From Krasilnikoviella flava (GTDB lineage Bacteria > Actinomycetota > Actinomycetes > Actinomycetales > Cellulomonadaceae), in assembly GCF_900167525.1 (NCBI RefSeq), contig NZ_FUZQ01000006.1, positions 310,001 to 374,000 of the forward strand: a DNA stretch of 64,000 nt, given 5' to 3'. This document shows positions 47,666 to 57,087 of the stretch, one piece after another. The notes beneath the pieces are model-generated. The model ran no database searches, was not told where the DNA came from, and saw only the letters and a program-made list of their open reading frames with translations. A program made the position numbers and the translations under genes. Each line of letters starts with the position of its first letter. Positions within the stretch are counted from its first letter, which is position 1.

Positions 47666-48282
47666 CGGACCGGGCCCTCCGGCCGCGCGGGTTCTTCCAC
47701 TCGCCCGGCTGGCTGTTCGGCGAGATGCTCGTCGGCGCGCTCGTCGGGCTGGTCGCGGCCTTCGTGCTGTCCGTGGACGCCGTCGAGCTCGCGGCGGACC
47801 CCGACGCCGCCCTGTCGTGCGACATCAACGCCGTCATCTCGTGCGGCACGGTCGGCACGTCGTGGCAGGCGAGCCTGTTCGGGTTCCCCAACGCGTTCCT
47901 CGGGCTCATCGCCGAGTCCGTCGTGATCACCGTCGCCGTCGCCGGGCTGGCCGGCGTGCGGTTCCCGCGCTGGTTCATGACGGCCGCCCAGACCGTCTAC
48001 CTGCTGGGCTTCGTCTTCGCGTACTGGCTCTTCTGGCAGTCGATGTCCGTCATCGGCGCGCTGTGCCCGTGGTGCCTGACGATCACGGTCTCCACGACGC
48101 TCGTCTTCGCGTCGATGCTGCACTGGAACATCCTCGAGGACAACCTCTACTGGCCCGCGCGGATGCAGTCCTGGGCGATGTCGCTGGTGCGCTCCGGCGC
48201 GTTCGGCATCCTCACCGCCACATGGTTCGCGCTGCTCGCCGTCGCGGTGCTGCTCAAGTACGGGGTCGCCCTCTTCGCCTGA
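47662..48282 (+). CDS. VKOR-family membrane protein (CTG start likely)
   Basis: Vitamin K epoxide reductase-type thiol oxidoreductase, 206 aa if it starts at CTG 47662. Four to five helices, loop cysteines SCDINAVISCG and the active-site CxxC (LCPWCL). It recycles a DsbA-like partner in oxidative folding at the membrane. No ATG or GTG lies between the HPr stop and the conserved N-terminus (FFHSPGWLFGEMLVG); the CTG overlaps the stop as CTGA. ATG 47724 would cut into helix 1. Followed by a bidirectional hairpin. Confidence 0.85.
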   Translation: MTDRALRPRGFFHSPGWLFGEMLVGALVGLVAAFVLSVDAVELAADPDAALSCDINAVISCGTVGTSWQASLFGFPNAFLGLIAESVVITVAVAGLAGVRFPRWFMTAAQTVYLLGFVFAYWLFWQSMSVIGALCPWCLTITVSTTLVFASMLHWNILEDNLYWPARMQSWAMSLVRSGAFGILTATWFALLAVAVLLKYGVALFA

Positions 48283-48283
48283 C

Positions 48284-48320
48284 GCCGAGATAGAGCGCAG
48301 GACACGCGCTCTATCTCGGC
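48284..48320. terminator. Bidirectional hairpin between VKOR and ptsI
   Basis: Perfect 15-bp stem gccgagatagagcgc / gcgctctatctcggc with a 7-nt loop, between the convergent genes ending at 48282 and 48325. Confidence 0.8.
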
Positions 48321-48324
48321 AGGG

Positions 48325-50006
48325 TCAAAGACCGAGGGGCTCCAGGACGTCGGCCAGCTCGCGCCGGACGGCGGAGCGGGCGGCGTCGGCGTCGGGCTGC
48401 TCCAGCGCCACGCGCGCGAGCTCGCGGCACCGCACGAACGTCACCTCGGACAGCACGGCCGCGACGTCCGCGAGCGCGCGCGGCGTCATGGACAACGACG
48501 TCACGCCCAGCCCCACGAGCACGGGGGCCAGGACCGCGTCGGCCGCCGCCTCCCCGCACACGCCCACCGGGCGGCCGCGGGAGTGCGCGCCCTGGCAGGT
48601 CGCACGCACCAGCTCGAGCACGGCGGGCTGCCACGACGTGGAGAGCGCGGCGAGGTCGCCGAGCAACCGGTCGGCCGCCATCGCGTACTGGGTGAGGTCG
48701 TTGGTGCCGATGCTGCCGAACGTGGCGTGCTCGAAGACCCACCGCGACCGCAGCGCGGCCGCGGGCACCTCGACCATCGCGCCGGCCCGCGTCAGACCGT
48801 GCGCCTCGCACGCGGCGACGAACGACCGCGCCTCGTCCGTGGTGGCGACCATCGGCGCCATCACCCACACGTCGGCGGACTCCGCCGCGGCAGCCTCCGC
48901 GATCGCCTGCAGCTGCCGGTCGAGCACCTCCGGGTGGGCGACGGCGGTGCGCAGGCCCCGGACGCCCAGCGCCGGGTTGGGCTCGTCGTCGGCCGTGACG
49001 AAGGGCAGCGGCTTGTCCGCCCCCGCGTCGAGGGTGCGCACCACGACCTTGCGGCCGGAGAACGCGGACAGCACGCCGCGGTAGGCCGTGACCTGCTCCT
49101 CGACGGTCGGCTCGACGTCGCGCCCCAGGAAGCAGAACTCGGTGCGGAACAGGCCCACGCCCTCGGCGTGGGCCGCGACGGCGGCCCGTGCGGCCTCGGG
49201 GTCGGCCACGTTGGCGAGCAGCTCCACCCGGTGCCCGTCCGCGGTGCGGCCATGACCGTCGAACTCGCGCTCGACGCGCACGGCGCTCCGCGCAGCCTCG
49301 ACGTCGGCGTCCGACGGGTCGCGCAGCACGGTGCCCGCGCCGCCGTCCACGACGACGGTCTCGCCCTCGGCGAGGTCGTCGGCGCCGCGCACGGCCACGA
49401 TCGCGGGGATGCCGAGCGCACGCGCCAGGATCGCGGTGTGCGAGGTGGGGCCGCCGCCGCTGGTGACGATGGCGACGACCGCCTCCGGGTCCAGGGTCGC
49501 CGTGTCGGCGGGCGCCAGGTCCTCCGCGACCAGCACGAACGGGTGCCCCGGCGAGGGGACGCCCGGCGGGCGCACGCCCGTGAGCTCGGCGACGATGCGG
49601 TCGCGCACGTCGCGCACGTCGCGGGCCCGCTCGCTCAGCGGCGGGCCGAGCGGCTCGAGCTGCGCGGCGAGCGCGTTCGCGGCGTCCCACACCGCCCGCT
49701 CGGGGGTCCGCGACTCCTCGCGCACGCGGCGCTCGGCGTCGCGGGCGAGGGTCGGGTCGGCCGCCATGGCCGCGGTCACGGCGAGCACGTCGGCCGCCGT
49801 CCCCGTGGCCTGCGCCGCCTGCGCGGCGAGGCGCTCCTGCACCGCCGACGTCGCGGCGCCCAGGCGGGACACCGCCTCGTCGGCGCCGGAGGCGTCGGAC
49901 GTGTCGAGGGCCGCCACCGGGGGCTCCGGGACGGGGGCCGGCATCGTCACGACGACGCCGGCCGCCCGCCCGGGGCTCACCGGGGCACCGGTGAGGGTGA
50001 TGCTCA

Positions 50007-50007
<1 letters not shown>
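48325..50007 (-). CDS. ptsI: PTS enzyme I (phosphoenolpyruvate-protein phosphotransferase)
   Basis: 560 aa, first step of the sugar PTS: takes phosphate from PEP and passes it to HPr. Phosphohistidine H190 lies in SGGGPTSHTAILARALG, the PEP-binding domain includes GVGLFRTEFCFL and GTNDLTQYAMAADR, and a C-terminal Cys-containing VGVCGEAAAD block is present. The first ATG overlaps the EIIC stop (TGATG), so EIIC and EI form one operon transcribed from the dre-flanked promoter near 51.4 kb. Confidence 0.95.
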
Positions 50008-51344
<1,337 letters not shown>

Positions 51345-51469
51345 GGTTCTCCTCCGATGGATGGCCCGGGGGCGGGCGTGTCCTGCAGGGCCAGGCCTGC
51401 GTCGTCCGGCGGCAGTGTCGCGACGGCGGTGCGGGCGTCATTGCCGTGATCCACACGCTGCCACCGGCA

Positions 51470-51510
51470 GGTTGTCTGGACCACTTGCAGGAAGAGTGGT
51501 CTAGACCTCA
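51470..51510. promoter_or_regulatory. Two dre-like operators in the divergent PTS/GntR promoter region
   Basis: ggttgtctggaccact (51470-51485, 12 of 16 to the DasR consensus) and agtggtctagacctca (51495-51510, 14 of 16) lie 25 bp apart between EIIC (start 51344) and the GntR gene (51593). Confidence 0.7.
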
Positions 51511-51592
51511 TGATGTGTCAACCCCGCTCGCTCAGCGGGCTCCGGCCGAGGTCGGGACGGCGCACCGGGTGTGACACCCGATACTTGTCCCG

Positions 51593-52456
51593 ATGTCGGA
51601 CACCACGCAGATCGATGCCGATCACAGGGCAGGACAGGACACGAGGATGGTCAGGGACGGCGCTCGCCCCGGCGAGCACAAGTACCTCGCGGTGCGTGCG
51701 TACCTCGCCGACCTCGTCACGAGCGGGCTCGCCGTCGGGGACGCGATCCCGTCCGAGCGCAGCCTCACCGAGCAGTTCGGCGTCTCGCGCATGACCGTGC
51801 GCCAGGCGATCGACGCGCTCGTCACCGAGGGCGTGCTCGAGCGCGCGCAGGGCCGCGGGACCTTCGTGGCCCCGCCCCGTGCCGACTTCGAGATGCGCCT
51901 GACCACCTTCGGTGAGGAGGCCCGACGGCGCGGCCTCACCCCGGGCGCCGAGGTGCTCGACGCCGCCACCGTCCCGGCACCCCCGCACGTCGCCGAGGCG
52001 CTCGACCGCGCGACCGGCGACCCCGTGCACCACGTCGTCCGGCTGCGCACCGCCGACGGCACCCCGATGAGCATCGAGGACTCCTGGATCCCCGCGGACC
52101 TCGTGCCCGGCCTCCTCGACGACGGTGTCCCCGAGAGCCTCTACGCCGCCCTGCGCGCGCACGACCTGGAGCCCACCTGGGGCGAGGAGACGATCACCGC
52201 CGCCGACGGCACGCCCGACGAGCTGCAGCGCCTGGAGATGCGCGGCACGCAGGCCGTGATGCGCACCGTGCACCGCACCTTCGGCGGCGACGCCGCCCTC
52301 CTGTACTCCCGCACCTGCTACCGCGGCGACCGGTACAGCGTCTTCGTGCCCCTGCGCGAGGCGCGCCCCACGCTGGTTCCCGGCACCCGACCTGCCGGCA
52401 CCGACGCCGGCCGCCCCGTCCAGCCCGGACGCATCCCCGAAGGGAGCCCTCGATGA
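51593..52456 (+). CDS. GntR-family regulator, DasR/NagR-like
   Basis: 287 aa. Winged HTH (YLADLVTSGLAVGDAIPSE, FGVSRMTVRQAIDALVTEGV) and a UTRA (chorismate-lyase-like) effector domain (SRTCYRGDRYSVFVPLRE). The same HTH-UTRA order occurs in DasR and NagR, which respond to glucosamine-6-phosphate. Three dre-like sites lie at 47361, 51470 and 51495. It is coupled to the first EIIB gene by ATGA (52453-52456), so it is part of the PTS unit it probably controls. Confidence 0.93.
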   Translation: MSDTTQIDADHRAGQDTRMVRDGARPGEHKYLAVRAYLADLVTSGLAVGDAIPSERSLTEQFGVSRMTVRQAIDALVTEGVLERAQGRGTFVAPPRADFEMRLTTFGEEARRRGLTPGAEVLDAATVPAPPHVAEALDRATGDPVHHVVRLRTADGTPMSIEDSWIPADLVPGLLDDGVPESLYAALRAHDLEPTWGEETITAADGTPDELQRLEMRGTQAVMRTVHRTFGGDAALLYSRTCYRGDRYSVFVPLREARPTLVPGTRPAGTDAGRPVQPGRIPEGSPR

Positions 52457-52704
52457 GCACGCCCGACCCCGACGCGCAGCTCGCCGCCTCGATCCTCACC
52501 GGCCTCGGCGGGGTGGAGAACATCGAGGAGATCGACCCGTGCACCACCCGGCTGCGGTCCCTCGTCAAGGACCCGGCGCTCGTCGACGCCGCGCTGCTGA
52601 AGCGCGCCGGCGCCTACGGCGTGATGATCAACGGGCGGGTCGTGCAGGTGGTCGTCGGTCCTCGCGTCGACACGATCGCCTCCGACCTCGCCGAGCTCAT
52701 GTGA
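52453..52704 (+). CDS. PTS EIIB, glucose family (copy 1)
   Basis: 83 aa. Phosphocysteine C30 in EEIDPCTTRLRSLVKDP; C-terminal VVQVVVGPRVDTIASDLAEL matches EIIB. It is encoded apart from EIIC, as in Streptomyces NagF. It overlaps the GntR gene and is followed 61 bp later by a second EIIB, so either may pair with the EIIC at 50007. Confidence 0.93.
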   Translation: MSTPDPDAQLAASILTGLGGVENIEEIDPCTTRLRSLVKDPALVDAALLKRAGAYGVMINGRVVQVVVGPRVDTIASDLAELM

Positions 52705-52765
52705 GCCCGGCCCTCCCCCACCAGCCTTCCCCCGGAATCTCCACCCGGACCCACCAAGGAGCATC

Positions 52766-52996
52766 ATGAGCAAGGCACAGCAGATCCTCGACGCGCTCGG
52801 CGGAGACGACAACATCGTCGACCTCGAGCCGTGCATCACCCGGCTGCGCGTCGAGGTCGAGGACCCCGCCAAGGTGAACGACGCCGGCCTCACCGCCGCC
52901 GGCGCCATCGCCGTCGTGCGCTCCGGCATCGCCATCCAGGTGATCGTCGGCCCCGAGGCCGACACCCTCGCCTCGGACATCGAGGACCTCCGCTGA
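52766..52996 (+). CDS. PTS EIIB, glucose family (copy 2)
   Basis: 76 aa. Phosphocysteine C23 in DLEPCITRLRVEVEDP; ends VGPEADTLASDIEDL. SD AAGGAG lies upstream of ATG 52766. A tandem paralogue of the EIIB at 52453, about half its residues shared. The stop overlaps the EIIA start as TGATG. Confidence 0.93.
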   Translation: MSKAQQILDALGGDDNIVDLEPCITRLRVEVEDPAKVNDAGLTAAGAIAVVRSGIAIQVIVGPEADTLASDIEDLR

Positions 52997-53457
52997 TGAC
53001 GGCCCTGACCGTCCTCGCACCCGTCACCGGCACCGTCGTGGACGTCTCCGAGGTGGACGACCCGGTGTTCTCCGCCGGACTCGTCGGCCCCGGGCTCGCG
53101 ATCGAGCCCGACGGAGTCCGCGGGGGCGAGGCGGTCGCGCCCATCACGGGCACGATCGTCAAGCTGCACCCGCACGCGTTCGTCGTGCAGCACGAGGACG
53201 GCCGTGCCGTGCTGGTGCACCTCGGCATCGACACGGTCAGGCTCGGCGGCGAGGGCTTCACGACCCACGCCTCCGAGGGCGACGTCGTCCGGCGTGGCAC
53301 CGTGCTCGTCACCTGGGACCCCGCCGCCGTGCGCGACGGCGGCAGGTCCGCCGTCTGCCCGGTCGTCGCGCTCGAGGCCACGCCCGACGCCGTCGACCGT
53401 CTGGCCCAGGTCGGCACGATGGTGGAGCACGGCGAGGACCTGCTCACCTGGGGGTGA
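52996..53457 (+). CDS. crr: PTS EIIA, glucose family
   Basis: 153 aa. Both conserved His are present: H60 in VKLHPHAFVV and the phosphoacceptor H75 in AVLVHLGIDT. It accepts phosphate from HPr and passes it to EIIB. It is the last gene of the unit and is followed by a perfect hairpin (53461-53493). In Streptomyces a Crr of this type serves GlcNAc uptake. Confidence 0.94.
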   Translation: MTALTVLAPVTGTVVDVSEVDDPVFSAGLVGPGLAIEPDGVRGGEAVAPITGTIVKLHPHAFVVQHEDGRAVLVHLGIDTVRLGGEGFTTHASEGDVVRRGTVLVTWDPAAVRDGGRSAVCPVVALEATPDAVDRLAQVGTMVEHGEDLLTWG

Positions 53458-53460
53458 GCC

Positions 53461-53493
53461 CGCCGAGGTAGTCCATCTTGGACTACCTCGGCG
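53461..53493. terminator. Perfect 15-bp hairpin shared by two convergent genes
   Basis: cgccgaggtagtcca (53461-53475) and tggactacctcggcg (53479-53493) around loop tct. It ends the EIIA unit, and the stop codon of the convergent protease (53483-53485, TAG) lies inside its right arm. Confidence 0.85.
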
Positions 53494-54514
53494 ACAGGGC
53501 GACGCCCAGCGCCTCGAGGACCGCGTCGATCGGGTTGCAGTACGTGAGGCCCGTACCGTCGGTGCCGCCCGTCTCGGACCCCGCGAACAGCAGGCCGAGC
53601 GCGACGCCGTCCTCGCGGTACACGAGCGAGCCGGAGTCGCCGCCCCGGGAGAACGTGCCGCCCACGCCCTCCACCTCGATCTGGTTGTCGAAGGACAGGG
53701 CGCCCAGCTCGTCCCCGTAGCCGACGACGACGTCGTCCATCTCGATGGCCGTGACGCGGCCCTGGGTGAGCGCCGTGGTGCGGCCGATCTTCGCCACGGA
53801 CTCGCCGCCCGCGGCGACGGCGGTCGTGGTCACCGGCCCCACGGGGTAGGCCGGGTCCACCTCGATCCCGTCGTCCAGGAGCGCGAGCGCGGCGTCCACG
53901 GTGGCCGGCTCTCCCGGCGTCAGCGGCACGACCTGGGCCAGCGTGCCCACCCGGTCCGCCGGCGCCCGACCGCTGTCGGCCGGCCCAGGCTGCACGACGA
54001 CGTCCCCCACCTGCGCGGACGGCGACCCCGCCAGCACGTGGAAGTTGGACAGCACGTACCGCGCGGCGGAGTCGTCGCCGGTCGTGAGCACGAACGCGCC
54101 GAGCGTGCCCGCGGTGACGTCCACGTGCGCGACGGAGACGCCCGGGCGCAGCGGGCGCACGCGGTCCGTCTCCCCGAGAGCGCGCGCCGTCACGACCGGC
54201 GGGCGGACCTGAGCCCCGAGAGTCCTGATGCGCCCGGTGCGGCGCACGTCGACCGCGTCGCCCGCCTCGGCGGCCAGCTTGCGCACGAACGACCGTGCCG
54301 TGGGGACCCCGAGGCGGTACCGCACCGCGATGCCGAAGCCGCCGTCGCCCTGCGGCGCCAGACCCAGCGACAGGGTGGGCGCGCGCACCACGTCAGCCGG
54401 CGTCGCGTCGTCGCCCACCGCGTACGGGCTGGCGGGCACCCCGTGCTGTTCGGCCAGGTCACGGGCGAAGTCGGTGAGCCGTGCCTTGGTCTCGCGCGCC
54501 TGGGTGAGGTCCAT
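53483..54514 (-). CDS. Trypsin-like serine protease-fold protein
   Basis: 343 aa with no signal peptide, so probably cytoplasmic. Chymotrypsin-like elements: His in LSNFHVLAGSP, Asp region in TVDAALALLDD and Ser in SRGGDSGSLVYREDG, followed by GLLFAGSE. This arrangement resembles NAL1-type or Trypsin_2-like enzymes. Target unknown. The C-terminus is encoded within the shared terminator (53461-53493). Confidence 0.85.
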   Translation of the reverse strand: MDLTQARETKARLTDFARDLAEQHGVPASPYAVGDDATPADVVRAPTLSLGLAPQGDGGFGIAVRYRLGVPTARSFVRKLAAEAGDAVDVRRTGRIRTLGAQVRPPVVTARALGETDRVRPLRPGVSVAHVDVTAGTLGAFVLTTGDDSAARYVLSNFHVLAGSPSAQVGDVVVQPGPADSGRAPADRVGTLAQVVPLTPGEPATVDAALALLDDGIEVDPAYPVGPVTTTAVAAGGESVAKIGRTTALTQGRVTAIEMDDVVVGYGDELGALSFDNQIEVEGVGGTFSRGGDSGSLVYREDGVALGLLFAGSETGGTDGTGLTYCNPIDAVLEALGVALSPR

Positions 54515-54585
54515 GCGGCGAGTCTGGTGCAGACCTGTGACACACCCGGTTGTCACAAACCGGCGAGTCGGACATCTCTCCCCGC

Positions 54586-54783
54586 GTGAGACCCGCTCCA
54601 GCCTCGTTCGTGCCCGACTTCGACGACGTCTGCCGCGCCCTGTCCTGGGCGCTCGACCACGACCTGCACGCTCTTCTCGAGCATCGCCAGGTGGCCCACC
54701 TGGGTCACGCGGCACGGCGGCGCGCCGACGCCGTCCTCGTGCTGCGGTGGCAGCGCGCGGCCGCCCGCTCAGGCGCGCAGTAG
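54586..54783 (+). CDS. Small putative protein
   Basis: 65 aa from GTG 54586 (a TTG 54550 start would add 12 residues). ASFVPDFDDVCRALSWALDH and LLEHRQVAHLGHAARRRADA are helical and protein-like, without recognised family. It lies between two genes and overlaps the convergent YhgE gene by 15 bp. No clear Shine-Dalgarno, so it could be spurious. Confidence 0.35.
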   Translation: MRPAPASFVPDFDDVCRALSWALDHDLHALLEHRQVAHLGHAARRRADAVLVLRWQRAAARSGAQ

Positions 54784-57087
54784 GCGCCCGACGCCGAACC
54801 TGCGGCCGCGCGCGGTGACGAGCGCCGCCAGGGCGAGGCCGCCCAGCCCCCACAGCACGAGCAGGGTGACGCCCATCCCGAGGCCGCCGGCGGCCGGCAC
54901 GACCACCGCCGTCAGGGCGTCGCGGGCGGCGCCGACCGGCAGCGCGTCGACCAGCCCCTGGAGCAGGGTGGGCACGGTCGCGACGATCCCGGTCGCGATG
55001 AGCAGGACGGCGATCAGCAGGCTGATGCCGCGTCCCAGGTTGCCGAGCCAGCCCAGGAAGCCCTGGTGCACGGCGACGAACGCCACGGACGCGACCGCGC
55101 CGACGATGATCGACCCGAACCACCCCCCGACGTCGAGGTTCTCCACCGCCGCGAGGACCACGCCCACCAGGGCGCCCGTGCCCGCGCCGACGGCGGCCGG
55201 CAGGGCGAAGGCCTGCAGCGCCAGCCGCACCGAGTCGCGCGTCGAGCCCAGGGCCCGCGCGACCACCGGCGGGAACACCGTCAGGAGGGCCAGCGCCCCC
55301 AGCCACAGCGCCACGACCGCGAACAGCGGGCCCGAGGCGCCGGTGCTGATGCCGGACGCCGACGGCGCCGCGACCGGCTCCGCGACCACCGACGCGAGCG
55401 TCTTGCGCTCGTCGTCGGAGTACGTCGGGATCTGGTTCTTCGCGTCGTCGAGGCCGGAGGCCAGGTCGTCCGCGCCGGACGCGAGCTGGCCCACGCCGCC
55501 CGCCAGGTCGCCGGCCCCGGAGGCGATGCCCTCGGTGCCGGTCGCGAGCTGGGTCGCACCGGTCCCGAGCTCGCCCACGCCGGAGGCCAGCCCCTGCGTG
55601 CCCGTCGCGAGCTCGCCCGCGCCGCCCGCGAGGGTGGAGGCGCCGGTGCTCAGCGAGCCGAGGCCGTCGGCGAGGCCGCGTGCCCCCACCGCGAGGTCAC
55701 CCGCGCCGGACGCCGTCTCCTCCATGCCGCCGGCCAGGCCGTCCGCGCCGTCCGCGAGGTCCGAGATCCCGGAGGCCAGGGCCGGTGTTCCCGCGGCGAG
55801 ATCGCCGGTGCCCTGGGCGACCCCGGTCGCGAGCTGGTCGAGCTGGCCGAGCTGCGTCGTCTGACCGTCGAGATCTTTCTGCGCCTTCGCGATGTCGGCG
55901 CACGCCTGCTTCGACTGGCCGGAGAGGGCCTGAGCCAGCTCGGCACGCTGCTCGGGCGTGAGCAGTTCGGCGATCTCCGGCGGAAGCAGCTCGCCCGCCG
56001 AGCCGTCGCACCCGAGCCGGTCGGAGAGGTCGGTCAGCGCGTCACCGGCCGTGTCGGCCGCGCCCGAGAGAGATGCGACCAGGTCGCCGACGCCCGTGGA
56101 CAGCAGTGCGGCGTAGTCCGCGAGCTGCTGCGTCTGCTCGGGCATCGCGGAGACGCCGGGCTTCTTGGGGGTGCCGTCGTACAGCAGCGCGAGGCCGTCG
56201 GCGAGGTCCCGGGCGCCGCCGGCCAGGCCCTGCGTGCCCGAGGCGAGGTCCTCGACCCCGCTCGCGATGCCGTCCGCGCCCGACGCGCTCTGCGAGACTC
56301 CGCCCGCGAGCTGGTCCGCGCCCCCGGCCAGGTCGCCGGCGCCCGACGCGAGCTGGTCCGCGCCGGTGCCGAGCTCCCCCACGCCGGAGGCGAGGTCGCC
56401 CGCGCCGTCCGCGACCTGGCCCGCGCCGTCCGCGAGCTGGTCGGCGCCGTCCTCCGTCTGGCCCGCGCCGTCGGCGAGCTGCACGGCGCCGTCCTGCGCC
56501 TGCCCGATGCCGTCGGACAGGTCGTTGAAGCCGACCAGCACGTTGTCCACGTACGTCTCGGTGAGCGTGCTCGACATGACGGACGTCGCGGTCGCGGCGA
56601 CGACGCGGGCCAGCGCGTCGTCGGCCACGCGGCCGCCGGGCGGCGTGCTGACGTCGATGGTCGCCTGCCGCGCCTCGGACGGGTCGTCGTTCCCGTACGA
56701 CGTGGCGGCCGCGGAGAAGCCCTCCGGGATCGTCACGACGGCGGCGTACGTGCCGTCGACCAGCCCGGCCTTCGCGGAGTCCTCGTCGGTGATCGTCCAG
56801 GCGAAGTTGGTGGCGTCGTCCGCGGGCTGCGCGGCCTTGGCGCCGTCGGCGGTCTCGCCGCCGCTGACCAGCCCGGACGCGAGCTGGCGGCCGAGCGGCA
56901 CGGTCTGCCCCTGCACCTCGACCGGCTCGTCGAGGTTGACGATGGCGGCCGGCACCTGGTCGAGCCGGTCCTGCGGGTTCCACAGCGCGGCGAGCAGCAG
57001 CCCGAGCACCATGATCGGCAGCAGCGCGACGGCGGCGATGCGCCACGGGTTCCGTCGCACGGCGTTCTCGATGGTCGGGGCGGTCAT
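54769..57087 (-). CDS. YhgE/Pip-family membrane protein
   Basis: 772 aa. One N-terminal helix (WRIAAVALLPIMVLGLLLAA), a long extracytoplasmic region rich in short repeats (LASGAGDLAGGADQLAGGV, for example), and five C-terminal helices of the ABC-2 membrane type. This is the usual form of YhgE/Pip proteins, some of which serve as phage receptors or efflux partners. It is coupled to the MMPL gene by ATGA (57084-57087) and likely controlled by the TetR at 60154. Confidence 0.92.
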   Translation of the reverse strand: MTAPTIENAVRRNPWRIAAVALLPIMVLGLLLAALWNPQDRLDQVPAAIVNLDEPVEVQGQTVPLGRQLASGLVSGGETADGAKAAQPADDATNFAWTITDEDSAKAGLVDGTYAAVVTIPEGFSAAATSYGNDDPSEARQATIDVSTPPGGRVADDALARVVAATATSVMSSTLTETYVDNVLVGFNDLSDGIGQAQDGAVQLADGAGQTEDGADQLADGAGQVADGAGDLASGVGELGTGADQLASGAGDLAGGADQLAGGVSQSASGADGIASGVEDLASGTQGLAGGARDLADGLALLYDGTPKKPGVSAMPEQTQQLADYAALLSTGVGDLVASLSGAADTAGDALTDLSDRLGCDGSAGELLPPEIAELLTPEQRAELAQALSGQSKQACADIAKAQKDLDGQTTQLGQLDQLATGVAQGTGDLAAGTPALASGISDLADGADGLAGGMEETASGAGDLAVGARGLADGLGSLSTGASTLAGGAGELATGTQGLASGVGELGTGATQLATGTEGIASGAGDLAGGVGQLASGADDLASGLDDAKNQIPTYSDDERKTLASVVAEPVAAPSASGISTGASGPLFAVVALWLGALALLTVFPPVVARALGSTRDSVRLALQAFALPAAVGAGTGALVGVVLAAVENLDVGGWFGSIIVGAVASVAFVAVHQGFLGWLGNLGRGISLLIAVLLIATGIVATVPTLLQGLVDALPVGAARDALTAVVVPAAGGLGMGVTLLVLWGLGGLALAALVTARGRRFGVGRLLRA

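Noticed and set aside
55400-56500. Long repetitive GAGxLAxG pattern as a novel repeat protein or DNA repeat
   Set aside because: This is the ordinary extracytoplasmic region of YhgE/Pip proteins.
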